A stretch of DNA of 62,925 nt, taken from positions 1-62,925 of the forward strand of contig JAPKHL010000003.1 of the NCBI GenBank assembly GCA_026646875.1, given 5' to 3'. The stretch is from Rhodocyclaceae bacterium. GTDB taxonomy: Bacteria; Pseudomonadota; Gammaproteobacteria; Burkholderiales; Rhodocyclaceae. The notes below the pieces were generated by a model that was given only the letters and a program-made list of their open reading frames with translations, made no database searches and had not been told where the DNA came from. Every line of letters begins with the position of its first letter. Position 1 is the stretch's first letter. Shown piece by piece: positions 1-8,313 of this stretch. Position numbers and translations under genes: made by a program.

Positions 1-107
1 GTCAGCACCACGGCGACCAGCGTCCCGAGCAGGCCGATCGACCACGGCGGCGCGAGACGCGGCCGCTCAACGGGCGTCGCAGCGAGCTTCGAGCGTTGCA
101 GCAGCAT
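1..107 (-). CDS. pelB: PelB N-terminus (partial, cut by window edge)
   Basis: Only about the first 35 codons are in the window, read leftward from an ATG at 107 that lies inside the end of pelA (41-bp overlap). About 21 polar, proline- and arginine-containing residues are followed by a hydrophobic run (IGLLGTLVAVVL). That fits the inner-membrane helix that anchors the TPR region of PelB. In Pel systems PelB is the TPR plus outer-membrane beta-barrel protein that guides and exports the polymer. The call rests on its place directly after pelA and on the N-terminal helix. The TPR and barrel parts lie outside the window. Confidence 0.55.
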   Translation of the reverse strand, partial: MLLQRSKLAATPVERPRLAPPWSIGLLGTLVAVVL

Positions 108-2901
108 GGTTCAGGGCGTAGTGGCGGAGTTCGCCGGCGGTGCGTCGGGGCGCCAGCGGCTTGCCGTTCAGGCGCAACTGGCAGGGGGGCGGCAGGGCCA
201 GTGCGAATTCGAGCGGCTGGTGGCCGCTCAGGGTGAAGCGCAGGCCGTCGTCGCCGCGCGCGTGCGCGGTGAGACGGGCGTTGGCGTCGTACAGATAGGG
301 TTGCGGCGCCGGCGCCGGCGACAGGCGCAGGGTAGCCTCGGCGCCGTCGAGGTGCGCATAGTGGCCTTCGCCGCCCGGCCGGTGACCGGCGATGCCCTGC
401 GAGTGCGCGGGGTCCGGCGTGCCGAGTGCGGGCGGTACGCGCAGGGTGCGCAGTTCCCCGTCGCCGCGGATCCGCCAGGCGTCGCCGTCGCGGGCGATGC
501 TCACGGTGTTGAAGTCGAGCGCCTTGCGGATGAAGGCGGAAGCGTGGATGACGTGCGGCGACTGCGCCAGCGCCCAGCCGTAAACCTTGTGCAGGGCGGC
601 CAGCGAGGCCCGCTTGCTCGCCGAGTAGCTGTGGTAGTAGATGTCGATCGGCTTGAGACGGCGCGGCGCGTTGGTCAGCTCGAAGGTTTCGATGACGCGC
701 TCGAAACCGTAGAAGGGGCCGGTCCACAGGTTGGTGTAGACGTTCTCGTTCATCACCGGCGCGTAGGTCTGGAAAACGCCGCCGAGCGGCACGCCGAGCG
801 CGGACACCGCGCTCAGGCTGGGAAAGTCGCGGGTGATCACCGTGTTGCCGCCGTTCATGTTGAGCACGCCGATCTCGGCGGTCTGGCGCAGGGCCTCGGC
901 CTCGGGTTCGGCGTCGCCGCTCCACAGCAGGATGGCGACCCGCTTACCCGGCGGCGCCAGGCGGCTCTCGATGTAGCGGATCGAGCCGGCGATCTCGCGC
1001 TCGAGGTCGGGCCGGTAGCCGGGCAGCGGCAGGTGGTAGGCGTCGTCCTCGCCGGCCGGCGCTTCGCCGAGCCGGGCGCGCAGCCAGTCGAAGGGGTGCG
1101 AGTAGGTGTGGCTGGCGATCTCGACCCAGGGCAGGGCGAAGATTCGCCGGGCGACGTTCTCAAGCTCCGGCGAGAGCTTGGGGAAAAGGCCGTGCGGCGC
1201 GGTTTCGCCCTCGATCACCGACATCGTGGTCGGCAGGCGGTAGTGGGCGATCACCTCGTCGAGCAGGACGCGTCCGGCGACCGGCGCACCGGCCCGTTCG
1301 GACAGTGAGGGAAAACCGTCGCCGTCGATGTGGATGAACATCAGGCGGCGGCCGTTCTCGGTCGTGGTGTCCGGCACCGGCATCTCGGGCAGCGCGAGCG
1401 CGGCGCGCAGGAAGGCGAAGGGGTCGATCACCCAGCGTGCCTGTTCGGTGCCCGGCACCATGGCGATCACGAAAGGATCGAGCACGTACCCGCCCCAGGC
1501 GGTGAGGGCAGCCGCGTCGAAGAGGCCGCCGCGCGCGTCGGCGATGCGCAGCAGCGGCCGGGCATCGCCGCGCCGCTCGCCGCCGGCCAGGCGGAGCGGA
1601 CGCAGCAGGGCGCGGTCCGGGCGCGGCGGTGCCTCCAGTCCGAGCATCGGATCCTGCGTGGCGACGCGCAACGCACCGGCTGTCGGCGTGCCGGCGTTTT
1701 CCAGTCCGAGCTCGCGCAGTCGGCCGTCGAGCGCCGGGCCGAGCTGGCCGAACACGGCGACGCGCAGGCCGTCGGCCATCTGCCGGCGCAGCCAGCGGGC
1801 GAGGGCCAGCGGATCCTTCGGCTGGCCGTTGATCCACAGCACGATGCCGGCCGCCTCCCCGGCGAACGAACGCTCGGGCAGCGGGGCGCGCACGTCGAGG
1901 TACTCCGGGACGTAGCCCATGTGCTGCAGCGGCATGGTGGCGAAGCGTACCGCCTGCGTCTGGTGCAGGAGCGGAGCCTCCTCGCTGCTGTAGAGCATCA
2001 GTACCTTGCGCGGCATCGCCTCGTGGCGGCCGATGCCGAGCGTGGCGAGCGCGCTGTCGGTGACCCACGGCACGATGCCGAGGGCCCGGATGCGCTCGGC
2101 GGTAGCGCGCATCCGGGCGCGCTCGTGCGGCGGCAGGTAGTCGATGGCGAGCACCGGCAGGCCGTGCGTGTCGCGCGCCTCGCGCAGGCGCGCGAGCAGC
2201 CACTCGCGGTCGGCCTCGGCGACCTCGACGTAGCGCTGGCGGCGGGCATCCCAGCCGGCGAACAGCGACTCGGCGGCAACCATCCGCACCTTGTCGCGAA
2301 CGCGCGGCAGGACCTCGAAGCCGCGGTTGAGGATCAGCGCGATGCCGGGAAAGCGCCGGTGCAGCGTCTCGATCACGGCGACCAGACCGGCCTGCTGGGC
2401 GGCCTCGTCGACGCCCGGGGCCAGGCGGTAGGAATCGAGAGTGTCGAGGAAGAAGCCGCGATAGCCGCGCGCCCACAGCGGCGCGACGATGCGCTCGGCG
2501 AGCAGCGCCGGCCACTCCGGATGCGCAAGATCGACGACCCGCGAGCCCCAGTCGGCATTTTCCGTCAGGAACAGCGAGGGCGGCAGGTCGGCGGCGCCGG
2601 CGCGGCGCGGGTGCACCTCGCCGACGCTGACGTAGGCGTAGAGCGCGCTGTAGGACTGACGGGCGCGGTAGCGCTGCGGGTCGTGGCCGTGATCGGGCTC
2701 GACGACGACGATGTCGAAGGCCTTGAGCGCGTCGAGCGGGGCGTGCGCTCCGTAGTGGAAGGCAACCGAGGGGGACGGATCGGCTGCCCGCAAGGGCGCG
2801 GCCTCCAGGAGGCCGAGCAGCGCCAGCAGGCCGGCGGCGAGCAGGCGGACGGCGCGGAACGGAGCGGGCTGGCCGGTGGACAGGCCGGCTTCGCGCCTCA
2901 C
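67..2901 (-). CDS. pelA: PelA: Pel polysaccharide hydrolase/deacetylase
   Basis: Periplasmic bifunctional enzyme of Pel biosynthesis. It de-N-acetylates the galactosamine-rich polymer and can cleave it. The GTG at 2901 overlaps the pelX stop (GTGA) and gives 944 residues, close to the usual PelA length of about 950. After a signal peptide (RRE..., hydrophobic core, LRAAD) comes a GH114-type domain with motifs YAYVSVGEV and GFFLDTLDSY. A middle Rossmann-like region follows, then a CE4-like deacetylase with HIDGDGF (D526/D528) and SHTYSHPF (H598/H602), which match the expected metal-binding Asp and His pair. All key motifs are intact. The C-terminus overlaps pelB, so the genes are co-transcribed with pelX. 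Confidence 0.93.
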   Translation of the reverse strand: MRREAGLSTGQPAPFRAVRLLAAGLLALLGLLEAAPLRAADPSPSVAFHYGAHAPLDALKAFDIVVVEPDHGHDPQRYRARQSYSALYAYVSVGEVHPRRAGAADLPPSLFLTENADWGSRVVDLAHPEWPALLAERIVAPLWARGYRGFFLDTLDSYRLAPGVDEAAQQAGLVAVIETLHRRFPGIALILNRGFEVLPRVRDKVRMVAAESLFAGWDARRQRYVEVAEADREWLLARLREARDTHGLPVLAIDYLPPHERARMRATAERIRALGIVPWVTDSALATLGIGRHEAMPRKVLMLYSSEEAPLLHQTQAVRFATMPLQHMGYVPEYLDVRAPLPERSFAGEAAGIVLWINGQPKDPLALARWLRRQMADGLRVAVFGQLGPALDGRLRELGLENAGTPTAGALRVATQDPMLGLEAPPRPDRALLRPLRLAGGERRGDARPLLRIADARGGLFDAAALTAWGGYVLDPFVIAMVPGTEQARWVIDPFAFLRAALALPEMPVPDTTTENGRRLMFIHIDGDGFPSLSERAGAPVAGRVLLDEVIAHYRLPTTMSVIEGETAPHGLFPKLSPELENVARRIFALPWVEIASHTYSHPFDWLRARLGEAPAGEDDAYHLPLPGYRPDLEREIAGSIRYIESRLAPPGKRVAILLWSGDAEPEAEALRQTAEIGVLNMNGGNTVITRDFPSLSAVSALGVPLGGVFQTYAPVMNENVYTNLWTGPFYGFERVIETFELTNAPRRLKPIDIYYHSYSASKRASLAALHKVYGWALAQSPHVIHASAFIRKALDFNTVSIARDGDAWRIRGDGELRTLRVPPALGTPDPAHSQGIAGHRPGGEGHYAHLDGAEATLRLSPAPAPQPYLYDANARLTAHARGDDGLRFTLSGHQPLEFALALPPPCQLRLNGKPLAPRRTAGELRHYALNHAAATLEARCDAR

Positions 2902-3812
2902 GCCGCCGCGTCCCACAGGCGGCGCAGGCCGTCGGCGAGCGGCGCGAAGCCGGTGACGCCGAGTGCCGTGACCAGGCGCTGGTTGTCCGCCGCCGAATCG
3001 CGGATATCGCCGGCGCGGGGCGGGCCGAAGCGCAGCGCCGGCGCGCGCCCGCTGACGGCGCCGAGCGTGGCGGCCAGGTCGAGCAGCGAGGTGCTGTGTC
3101 CGGTGGCGACGTTGCATACCCCGGTCAGCGTGGCGTCCAGCGCCGCGACGTTGGCGCGTGCCACGTCGCCGACGTAGATGAAGTCCCGCGTCTGTCGGCC
3201 GTCTCCATGCAGGGTCAGCGGTTCGCCGCCGCGCAGGCGGTCGCAGAAGATGCTGATCACGCCCGAGTAGGGCGAGCGGGGATCCTGGCGCGGGCCGTAG
3301 ACGTTGAAATAGCGCACGCCGAGCGTGGAGAGGCCGTAGAGAGCGCCGAACAGCTGCGCGTACTGGTCGTTGACCAGCTTTTCCAGCCCGTAGGGGGAGA
3401 GCGGGGCGGCCGGCGTCGTTTCGTCGATGGGCAACCGTGCCGGGGTGCCGTAGACCGCGGCGCTGGAGGCGTAGACCAGCCGGCGCACGCCGGCGCGCCG
3501 CGCCGCGTCGAGCACGGTGAGGAATCCGGTGAGGTTGTGCGACGCCGAGTCGCACGGTGCGTCCACCGAGGCGGCCACCGATACCTGCGCGGCCAGGTGC
3601 AGCACGTGCGTGACGCCGTCCATCGCCCGTGCCACGGCGTCCGCGTCGCGGATGTCGCCGACCATCAGTTCGAGCGCGGGGTGTGCCGGGAGGTTTTCGC
3701 GCCGTCCGGTGGACAGGTTGTCGAAGACGCGCACGCGCGCGCCGCGCGCCAGCAGCGCGTCCACGGTGTGCGAGCCGATGAAGCCGGCGCCGCCGGTCAG
3801 CAGGTAAGTCAT
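2898..3812 (-). CDS. pelX: PelX-type UDP-sugar 4-epimerase
   Basis: NAD-dependent epimerase/dehydratase of the extended SDR family, 304 residues. The NAD-binding TGGAGFIGS lies at residues 6-14. The SSAAVYG strand and the PYGLEK active-site Tyr/Lys follow, as in UDP-glucose/UDP-GlcNAc 4-epimerases. The start at 3812 is chosen because the Rossmann fold begins at residue 3. An upstream in-frame extension of 51 residues is compositionally unlike a real N-terminus. Known biology: PelX makes UDP-GalNAc for Pel in species that carry it. The 4-base overlap with pelA supports that role here. The exact substrate (UDP-Glc or UDP-GlcNAc) cannot be read from the sequence. Confidence 0.85.
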   Translation of the reverse strand: MTYLLTGGAGFIGSHTVDALLARGARVRVFDNLSTGRRENLPAHPALELMVGDIRDADAVARAMDGVTHVLHLAAQVSVAASVDAPCDSASHNLTGFLTVLDAARRAGVRRLVYASSAAVYGTPARLPIDETTPAAPLSPYGLEKLVNDQYAQLFGALYGLSTLGVRYFNVYGPRQDPRSPYSGVISIFCDRLRGGEPLTLHGDGRQTRDFIYVGDVARANVAALDATLTGVCNVATGHSTSLLDLAATLGAVSGRAPALRFGPPRAGDIRDSAADNQRLVTALGVTGFAPLADGLRRLWDAAA

Positions 3813-4049
3813 TTCTTCTGGTTCCCCGATCAGGCGCTCGATTCTAGCGCCGAAACGGCGCGCGGGCTGCCAACAATCACACGCTCGACAGCCACCGACA
3901 CCCGCCGCGCGCGCCGGCATCGCCGAATGCGCGGCGTTCGCGCGGCAGATGTCAGATCGTGTCAAATCCTCGCCGGACGGAATTTTGGTGCGCCGGCGAT
4001 CGGGATTACCATGGCGCCTCCCGGTTTACCGCGCTCCCGGCGGCTCGAC

Positions 4050-5648
4050 ATGCGTATCGAAAATCTGCTACTCCGCGTCCACACCCTTCCCCTGCTCGCT
4101 GCCGTCCTTGCCGCCAACGCGCTTGCGGCCGAACCGTACGTACATGTGGTCGAATCGGGGCAGACCCTGATCGGCATCGCGCAGTCCCTGCTGCAGCGGC
4201 CGGCCGACTGGCCGCAGCTGCAGCGCATCAACCGCATCGACGATCCGCGCCGGCTACAGCCGGGCCAGCGCCTGCGCATTCCCCTCGGGCTGCTGCGTGC
4301 CGCCGAGCGTTCGGTGGAAATCGTGCACCTGACCGGAACGTTGACCGTCGATGGGCGCGTGCCTGCGGTCGGCGAGCGGCTGCGCCGCGATGCGACGATC
4401 ACCGTGGCGGACGGCGGGGGAACCCTGCGCTTCGAGGACGGCACCGAGGTGCTGCTCGCGGCGCGCACGCGCTTGCGCCTGCAGGAGGTTTCGCAATCGC
4501 CGGCAACGCAGACCTACAACCACCGGCTCGAACTGGAACAGGGCGCGCTCGAGGCGCACGTTCCGAACGCCGATGGCGGACGTCGCGCGGTCAGCGTGCG
4601 TGCCCGCGGCGCGGTGCTCGGGGTGCGCGGAACGCGCTTCCGGCTGGCCGAAGGCGAGGGCGGGCGGGCGCTGCGGGCCGAGGTGACGCAGGGGCGGGTC
4701 GACGTGCACGGCGGCGCCGGCCGCGCCCGGCCGCTGGAAGCCGGCCAGGGGCTGCACATCGTTCCCGGGACGCGTCTTGGCGCGCCGCAGGCCCTGCTGC
4801 CCGCGCCGGACCTGTCGGCGCTGCCGGCCGAGTTCACCCGGCCGGAGCTGAGACTTGCCTTTCCCGCGCTGCCCGGCGCCGCCCGCTACCGGGTCACGGT
4901 CAGCAGCGATCCCGAGGGACGCCGGCCGTTGCAGCAGCAATTGAGCGAGCAGCCGGTGGCCCGCTTCGCCGGCCTGCCGGACGGCGATTACTGGGTCGGG
5001 GCGCGGGCGCTGGCGGCCGACGGCATGGAGGGGCTGGACGCACTGGCGCCGCTGCGGCTTGCCGCGCGGCCCGAGGCGCCCTTCCCGCAGCAGCCCGGCG
5101 AGAAGAGCCGGGCTGCGTCGACGGCCTTCGCCTGGGCGCGCGTCGCGGAAGCCGTGCGCTACGAACTGCGGATCGGTGACGATCCGGGCTGCGGCGGAAC
5201 GTCGGCGACGCATCCCGTCGCCGACGGCGATTTTCCGACGCTGGCGCTCGCGCCCGGCCGCTACCACTGGTGCGTCGCCAGCGTGGACCGGAACGGCAAG
5301 CGCGGTCCCTTTTCCGACCCGCGCATGCTCGACGTCCTGCCGCCGCAGGCTGCCGTCGACCGTGTCGAGACCGCCGACGGACAGATGAATTTCGCCTGGC
5401 CGGGCGAGGCGGGCCAGCGTTTCGAGTTCGAGCTGGCCCGTGATGCCGGTTTCACCGACATCGCCATCCGCCGGCAGGTCGACGAGGCGCGGATCGCCCT
5501 GCCGACCCCGCCTTCCGGCACCTACCACGTGCGTGTCAGGGCGACCGACAGCGACGGCTTCACGGGGGCGTATTCCGCGCCGCAGCGCGTCGAGGTGCCG
5601 GGCGGCGCACCGTGGTGGCTGCTGCTCCTGCTGTTGCCCGCCCTATGA
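4050..5648 (+). CDS. LysM and FecR domain periplasmic protein
   Basis: Predicted secreted protein of 532 residues. A signal peptide (to about residue 26, ANALA|AEP) is followed by one LysM peptidoglycan-binding domain at about 28-78 (VVESGQTLIGIAQ ... LQPGQRLRIP). A FecR-like domain follows at about 90-240 (GGTLRFEDGTEV, GAVLGVRGTRFR). After that come three FN3-like beta segments and a short hydrophobic tail ending WWLLLLLLPAL. The stop overlaps the ATG of the CHASE2 kinase (ATGA), so the two are translationally coupled. Inference: it binds the cell wall and supplies the periplasmic input to the kinase. No TonB-type partner is nearby, so an iron-transport role for the FecR domain is not supported. 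Confidence 0.85.
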   Translation: MRIENLLLRVHTLPLLAAVLAANALAAEPYVHVVESGQTLIGIAQSLLQRPADWPQLQRINRIDDPRRLQPGQRLRIPLGLLRAAERSVEIVHLTGTLTVDGRVPAVGERLRRDATITVADGGGTLRFEDGTEVLLAARTRLRLQEVSQSPATQTYNHRLELEQGALEAHVPNADGGRRAVSVRARGAVLGVRGTRFRLAEGEGGRALRAEVTQGRVDVHGGAGRARPLEAGQGLHIVPGTRLGAPQALLPAPDLSALPAEFTRPELRLAFPALPGAARYRVTVSSDPEGRRPLQQQLSEQPVARFAGLPDGDYWVGARALAADGMEGLDALAPLRLAARPEAPFPQQPGEKSRAASTAFAWARVAEAVRYELRIGDDPGCGGTSATHPVADGDFPTLALAPGRYHWCVASVDRNGKRGPFSDPRMLDVLPPQAAVDRVETADGQMNFAWPGEAGQRFEFELARDAGFTDIAIRRQVDEARIALPTPPSGTYHVRVRATDSDGFTGAYSAPQRVEVPGGAPWWLLLLLLPAL

Positions 5649-7474
5649 CGCCGAGGCTCGGGGGCAGGCAGCGCATCCGCGCCGAATGGCTGCTGATCAC
5701 CCTGTGCCTGTCCGGCCTGGCCGTCGCCGCGACGCTCTTCGGGTGGTTTCGCGGTCTCGATAACGCCATCCACGATACGGCGCTCGCGCTCGAGCGCCCG
5801 TCCCTGCGCGAGGATACCGTGATCGTGGCGATCGACGACGCCAGCCTGCGCAGCGTCGGGCAGTGGCCCTGGCGGCGCACCGAGCACGCCCGCATGCTCG
5901 ATCTGCTGGGCCGGGCCGGGGCACGGGTCATCGTGCTCGACGTGCTGCTGGCCGAGGCGAGCGATCCGGCCGACGATCGCGCGCTGGCCGAGGCGCTCCG
6001 GCGCAACGGCAACGTGGTCCTTGCCGCGGTGCCCGGCGAGGCGTCCGGACACGGTTGGGATGCGCGCCCCCTGCCGCTATTCGCCACCGCCGCAGCCGCC
6101 ACGGGGCACATTCTCACCTCGGTGGATGAGGACGGCGTGCTGCGCAGCTTTGTGCCGGAGGTTGTCAGCGCGGGGGAGCGCTACCGCCACCTCGCTCTGG
6201 CGGCGCTTGCGCGTCAGGCCCGGCTGCCGGCGCTGCCGGTGGCGACCGGCCTGCGCTTTCCGCTGGCACGGATCGATCCGGCGCAGCACCGCGTATCCGC
6301 CGCCGACGTCCTGGCCGGCCGCGTTGCCCCGGAGCGCTTCGCAGGCGCAACGGTGTTCATCGGCGTGACCGCCAGCGGGGTCGGCGATTACCATGCGATT
6401 CCCGCCTGGGGCAGCAGCCTGGCGCCAGGCGTCGAGGTGCACGCGGCGATCTTCGAGGCGGCACGCGGTGGCGGGCTGGTCGTTCCGCTGCCGATGGCGC
6501 GGGCCGCGCTGATCGCGACGGTGCTGGTGGTCGCGATGATGAGCCTGCTCTCGCGGCTTGCCGCGGGGTCCGGCGGGGTCTTCGTGCTCGGCGGGGCGCT
6601 CATCGTCGTGCTGCTCGCCGCCGTCTTGCTCAACGCCGGTATCTGGTGGCCGCCCGCCGGCACCCTGGCCGCCCTCTGCCTGTGCTATCCGCTCTGGAGC
6701 TGGCGTCGCCTGGAGGCCGCCGAGCGCTTCTTCGACGAACAGATGGCACGGCTGACGAGTGACTGGCCGGCGCCTGAGCACGCCAGTGCGTTCGACCGCC
6801 TTTCCAGCCGCATCGATCGGGTGCGCGCCCTGCAGACACGGCAGGAGGCCGAGCACCAGCGCCGCGAGCAGACCCTCCAGTTCATCTCGCACGACATCCG
6901 GGCACCGCTCACCGCGATCATCTCGCTGCTCGATCTGGTCGAGCACGATCCGGGGCGGATGCGCGACGAGGACTGGTTCAATACGCTGAACGGTGCGGCC
7001 CGGCGCTCGCTGTCCATGGCCGACGACTTCCTGCGGCTGGCCCGCGCCGAGGCGATCGATGTCGCTGCATTCGAGCCGGTCGACCTGGTGGCAGTGCTCG
7101 AGGAAGCGGTCGACGATGTCTGGCCGCAGGCCCGGGCGAAGGGGGGCGCCATCGAGCGCCGGCTGTCGCACGAGGAAGCCTATGTCCGCGGCGATCCGGG
7201 GCTGCTGCAGCGGGTCTTCGCCAACCTGCTGACCAACGCCGTGGCGCATGGCGACGCCTCGGCACCGATCGCCGTCGGACTGACCGCCCTGCACGGCGAA
7301 TGGGCGGTCAGCGTCAGCAACGCTCCGCCGCCCGGGGACCGCCGCAGCGCCGGTCACGGACTCGGCCTGCGCATCGTCGAGACCATCGTCGCCGGTCATG
7401 GCGGGCGGATCGACGCGGCCGTCGCGGGGGCGGGCGTCCACGCCGTGCGTGTCTACCTGCCGGCGGCGGGGTGA
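5645..7474 (+). CDS. CHASE2-domain sensor histidine kinase
   Basis: Membrane sensor kinase of 609 residues. One N-terminal helix (residues 13-33) leads into a periplasmic CHASE2 domain (about 35-285; VIVAIDDASL, QWPWRRTEHA). Three further helices follow at about 285-370, then a dimerisation domain with H-box FISHDIRAPL (phospho-acceptor H416). The ATPase domain has N-box NLLTNAVAHG (N527) and G-box GHGLGLRIVE. The start at 5645 is set by the ATGA overlap with the LysM/FecR gene. Its stop overlaps the GTG of the response regulator. The three genes form one signalling operon just upstream of the giant IPTL-CTERM gene. Confidence 0.93.
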   Translation: MTPRLGGRQRIRAEWLLITLCLSGLAVAATLFGWFRGLDNAIHDTALALERPSLREDTVIVAIDDASLRSVGQWPWRRTEHARMLDLLGRAGARVIVLDVLLAEASDPADDRALAEALRRNGNVVLAAVPGEASGHGWDARPLPLFATAAAATGHILTSVDEDGVLRSFVPEVVSAGERYRHLALAALARQARLPALPVATGLRFPLARIDPAQHRVSAADVLAGRVAPERFAGATVFIGVTASGVGDYHAIPAWGSSLAPGVEVHAAIFEAARGGGLVVPLPMARAALIATVLVVAMMSLLSRLAAGSGGVFVLGGALIVVLLAAVLLNAGIWWPPAGTLAALCLCYPLWSWRRLEAAERFFDEQMARLTSDWPAPEHASAFDRLSSRIDRVRALQTRQEAEHQRREQTLQFISHDIRAPLTAIISLLDLVEHDPGRMRDEDWFNTLNGAARRSLSMADDFLRLARAEAIDVAAFEPVDLVAVLEEAVDDVWPQARAKGGAIERRLSHEEAYVRGDPGLLQRVFANLLTNAVAHGDASAPIAVGLTALHGEWAVSVSNAPPPGDRRSAGHGLGLRIVETIVAGHGGRIDAAVAGAGVHAVRVYLPAAG

Positions 7475-8187
7475 TCGGCGTGTCGTCACTGCCCGGCCTC
7501 AGGATCGCCCTGGTCGAGGACGATCCCGCCCAGCGCAAGGTGCTCGGCACCTGGCTCGAGGACGAGGGCTGCCGGGTCGTCATGTTCCCCGAGGCGGACG
7601 CCTTCCTGCGCGCGGTCGGCCGCGAGACCTTCGATCTCGTGCTGCTCGACTGGATGCTGCCCGACCTGCCGGGCGACGCGGTGCTGCGCCTGCTGCGCGG
7701 CGAACGGCGCTTCATCACGCCGGTCATCATGGTCACCAGCCGCGACGCCGAGGAGGACATCGTCGCGGGTCTCGCGGCGGGAGCCGACGACTACCTGGTG
7801 AAACCGGTGCGCCGCCTGGAAATGCACGCGCGCATCGAGGCCGCGATGCGCCGGGTGCGCGGCTACGTCGAGACCGGCGAGGCGCTGCTCAACGGGCCCT
7901 ACCGCTTCGACCTGCGGGCACGCACGGCGAGCGTGGCCGGCGTGCCCGTGACGCTCACCGACAAGGAGTTCGAGCTGGCCGTCTTCCTCTTCCGGAACCT
8001 TGGCCAGATGCTCTCGCGCAAGCACATCATGGAGTCGGTGTGGGGTGTGCGCGCCGACCTGCGCACGCGCACCATCGATACCCACATCTCCTCGCTGCGC
8101 CGTACGCTCGACCTGCGCGCCGAGAACGGTTTCCGGCTGATGTCGATCCATCGCGTCGGCTATCGCCTCGAGCGGACCGAAACCTGA
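7471..8187 (+). CDS. OmpR/PhoB-family response regulator
   Basis: DNA-binding regulator of 238 residues, partner of the preceding kinase. The receiver domain (about 9-125) has the acidic pair in VEDDP, phospho-acceptor D60 in LLDWMLPD, the T/S switch in MVTSRD and K111 in YLVKPVRR. A winged-helix C-terminal domain (about 140-236) has SRKHIMESVWG and TRTIDTHISSLR. The GTG at 7471 is chosen for its GTGA overlap with the kinase stop. A second GTG at 7480 is possible. The nearest downstream target on the same strand is the surface protein at 8314, but no binding site was identified. Confidence 0.95.
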   Translation: MIGVSSLPGLRIALVEDDPAQRKVLGTWLEDEGCRVVMFPEADAFLRAVGRETFDLVLLDWMLPDLPGDAVLRLLRGERRFITPVIMVTSRDAEEDIVAGLAAGADDYLVKPVRRLEMHARIEAAMRRVRGYVETGEALLNGPYRFDLRARTASVAGVPVTLTDKEFELAVFLFRNLGQMLSRKHIMESVWGVRADLRTRTIDTHISSLRRTLDLRAENGFRLMSIHRVGYRLERTET

Positions 8188-8196
8188 GCTCCCGCT

Positions 8197-8218
8197 TTCC
8201 CCGCCCTCCCGCGGGGGG
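8197..8218 (+). terminator. Weak hairpin after the response regulator
   Basis: CCCCGC (8199-8204) and GCGGGG (8211-8216) form a GC-rich stem with a 6-base loop, extendable by G-U pairs. It lies ten bases after the regulator stop. No T-run follows, so intrinsic termination is uncertain. Confidence 0.3.
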
Positions 8219-8224
8219 TCTCAA

Positions 8225-8278
8225 TTGACATGATTTGACAGGACCGGCCGGCGCTGGAAGGCCCGCCGTTCCTATACT
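8225..8278 (+). promoter_or_regulatory. Candidate promoter region of the IPTL-CTERM gene
   Basis: Two TTGACA hexamers lie at 8225-8230 and 8235-8240, and a TATACT hexamer at 8273-8278, 36 bases before the ATG at 8314. The hexamers are too far apart for one canonical sigma-70 promoter. TATACT could serve as a -10 with activator help, for example from the adjacent OmpR-type regulator. The twin 10-base-spaced TTGACA is the kind of repeat such regulators bind. This is inference only. Confidence 0.3.
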
Positions 8279-8313
8279 CGCGGCTTTTCGAAAAGCACGG
8301 GAGTCCGGGTCTC

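Noticed and set aside
1330-3177. Long open frame on the plus strand across pelA
   Set aside because: It is antisense to a gene with clear conserved motifs, has Arg/Ala/Gly-rich shadow composition and no recognisable domain. High GC keeps stop codons rare on the opposite strand.
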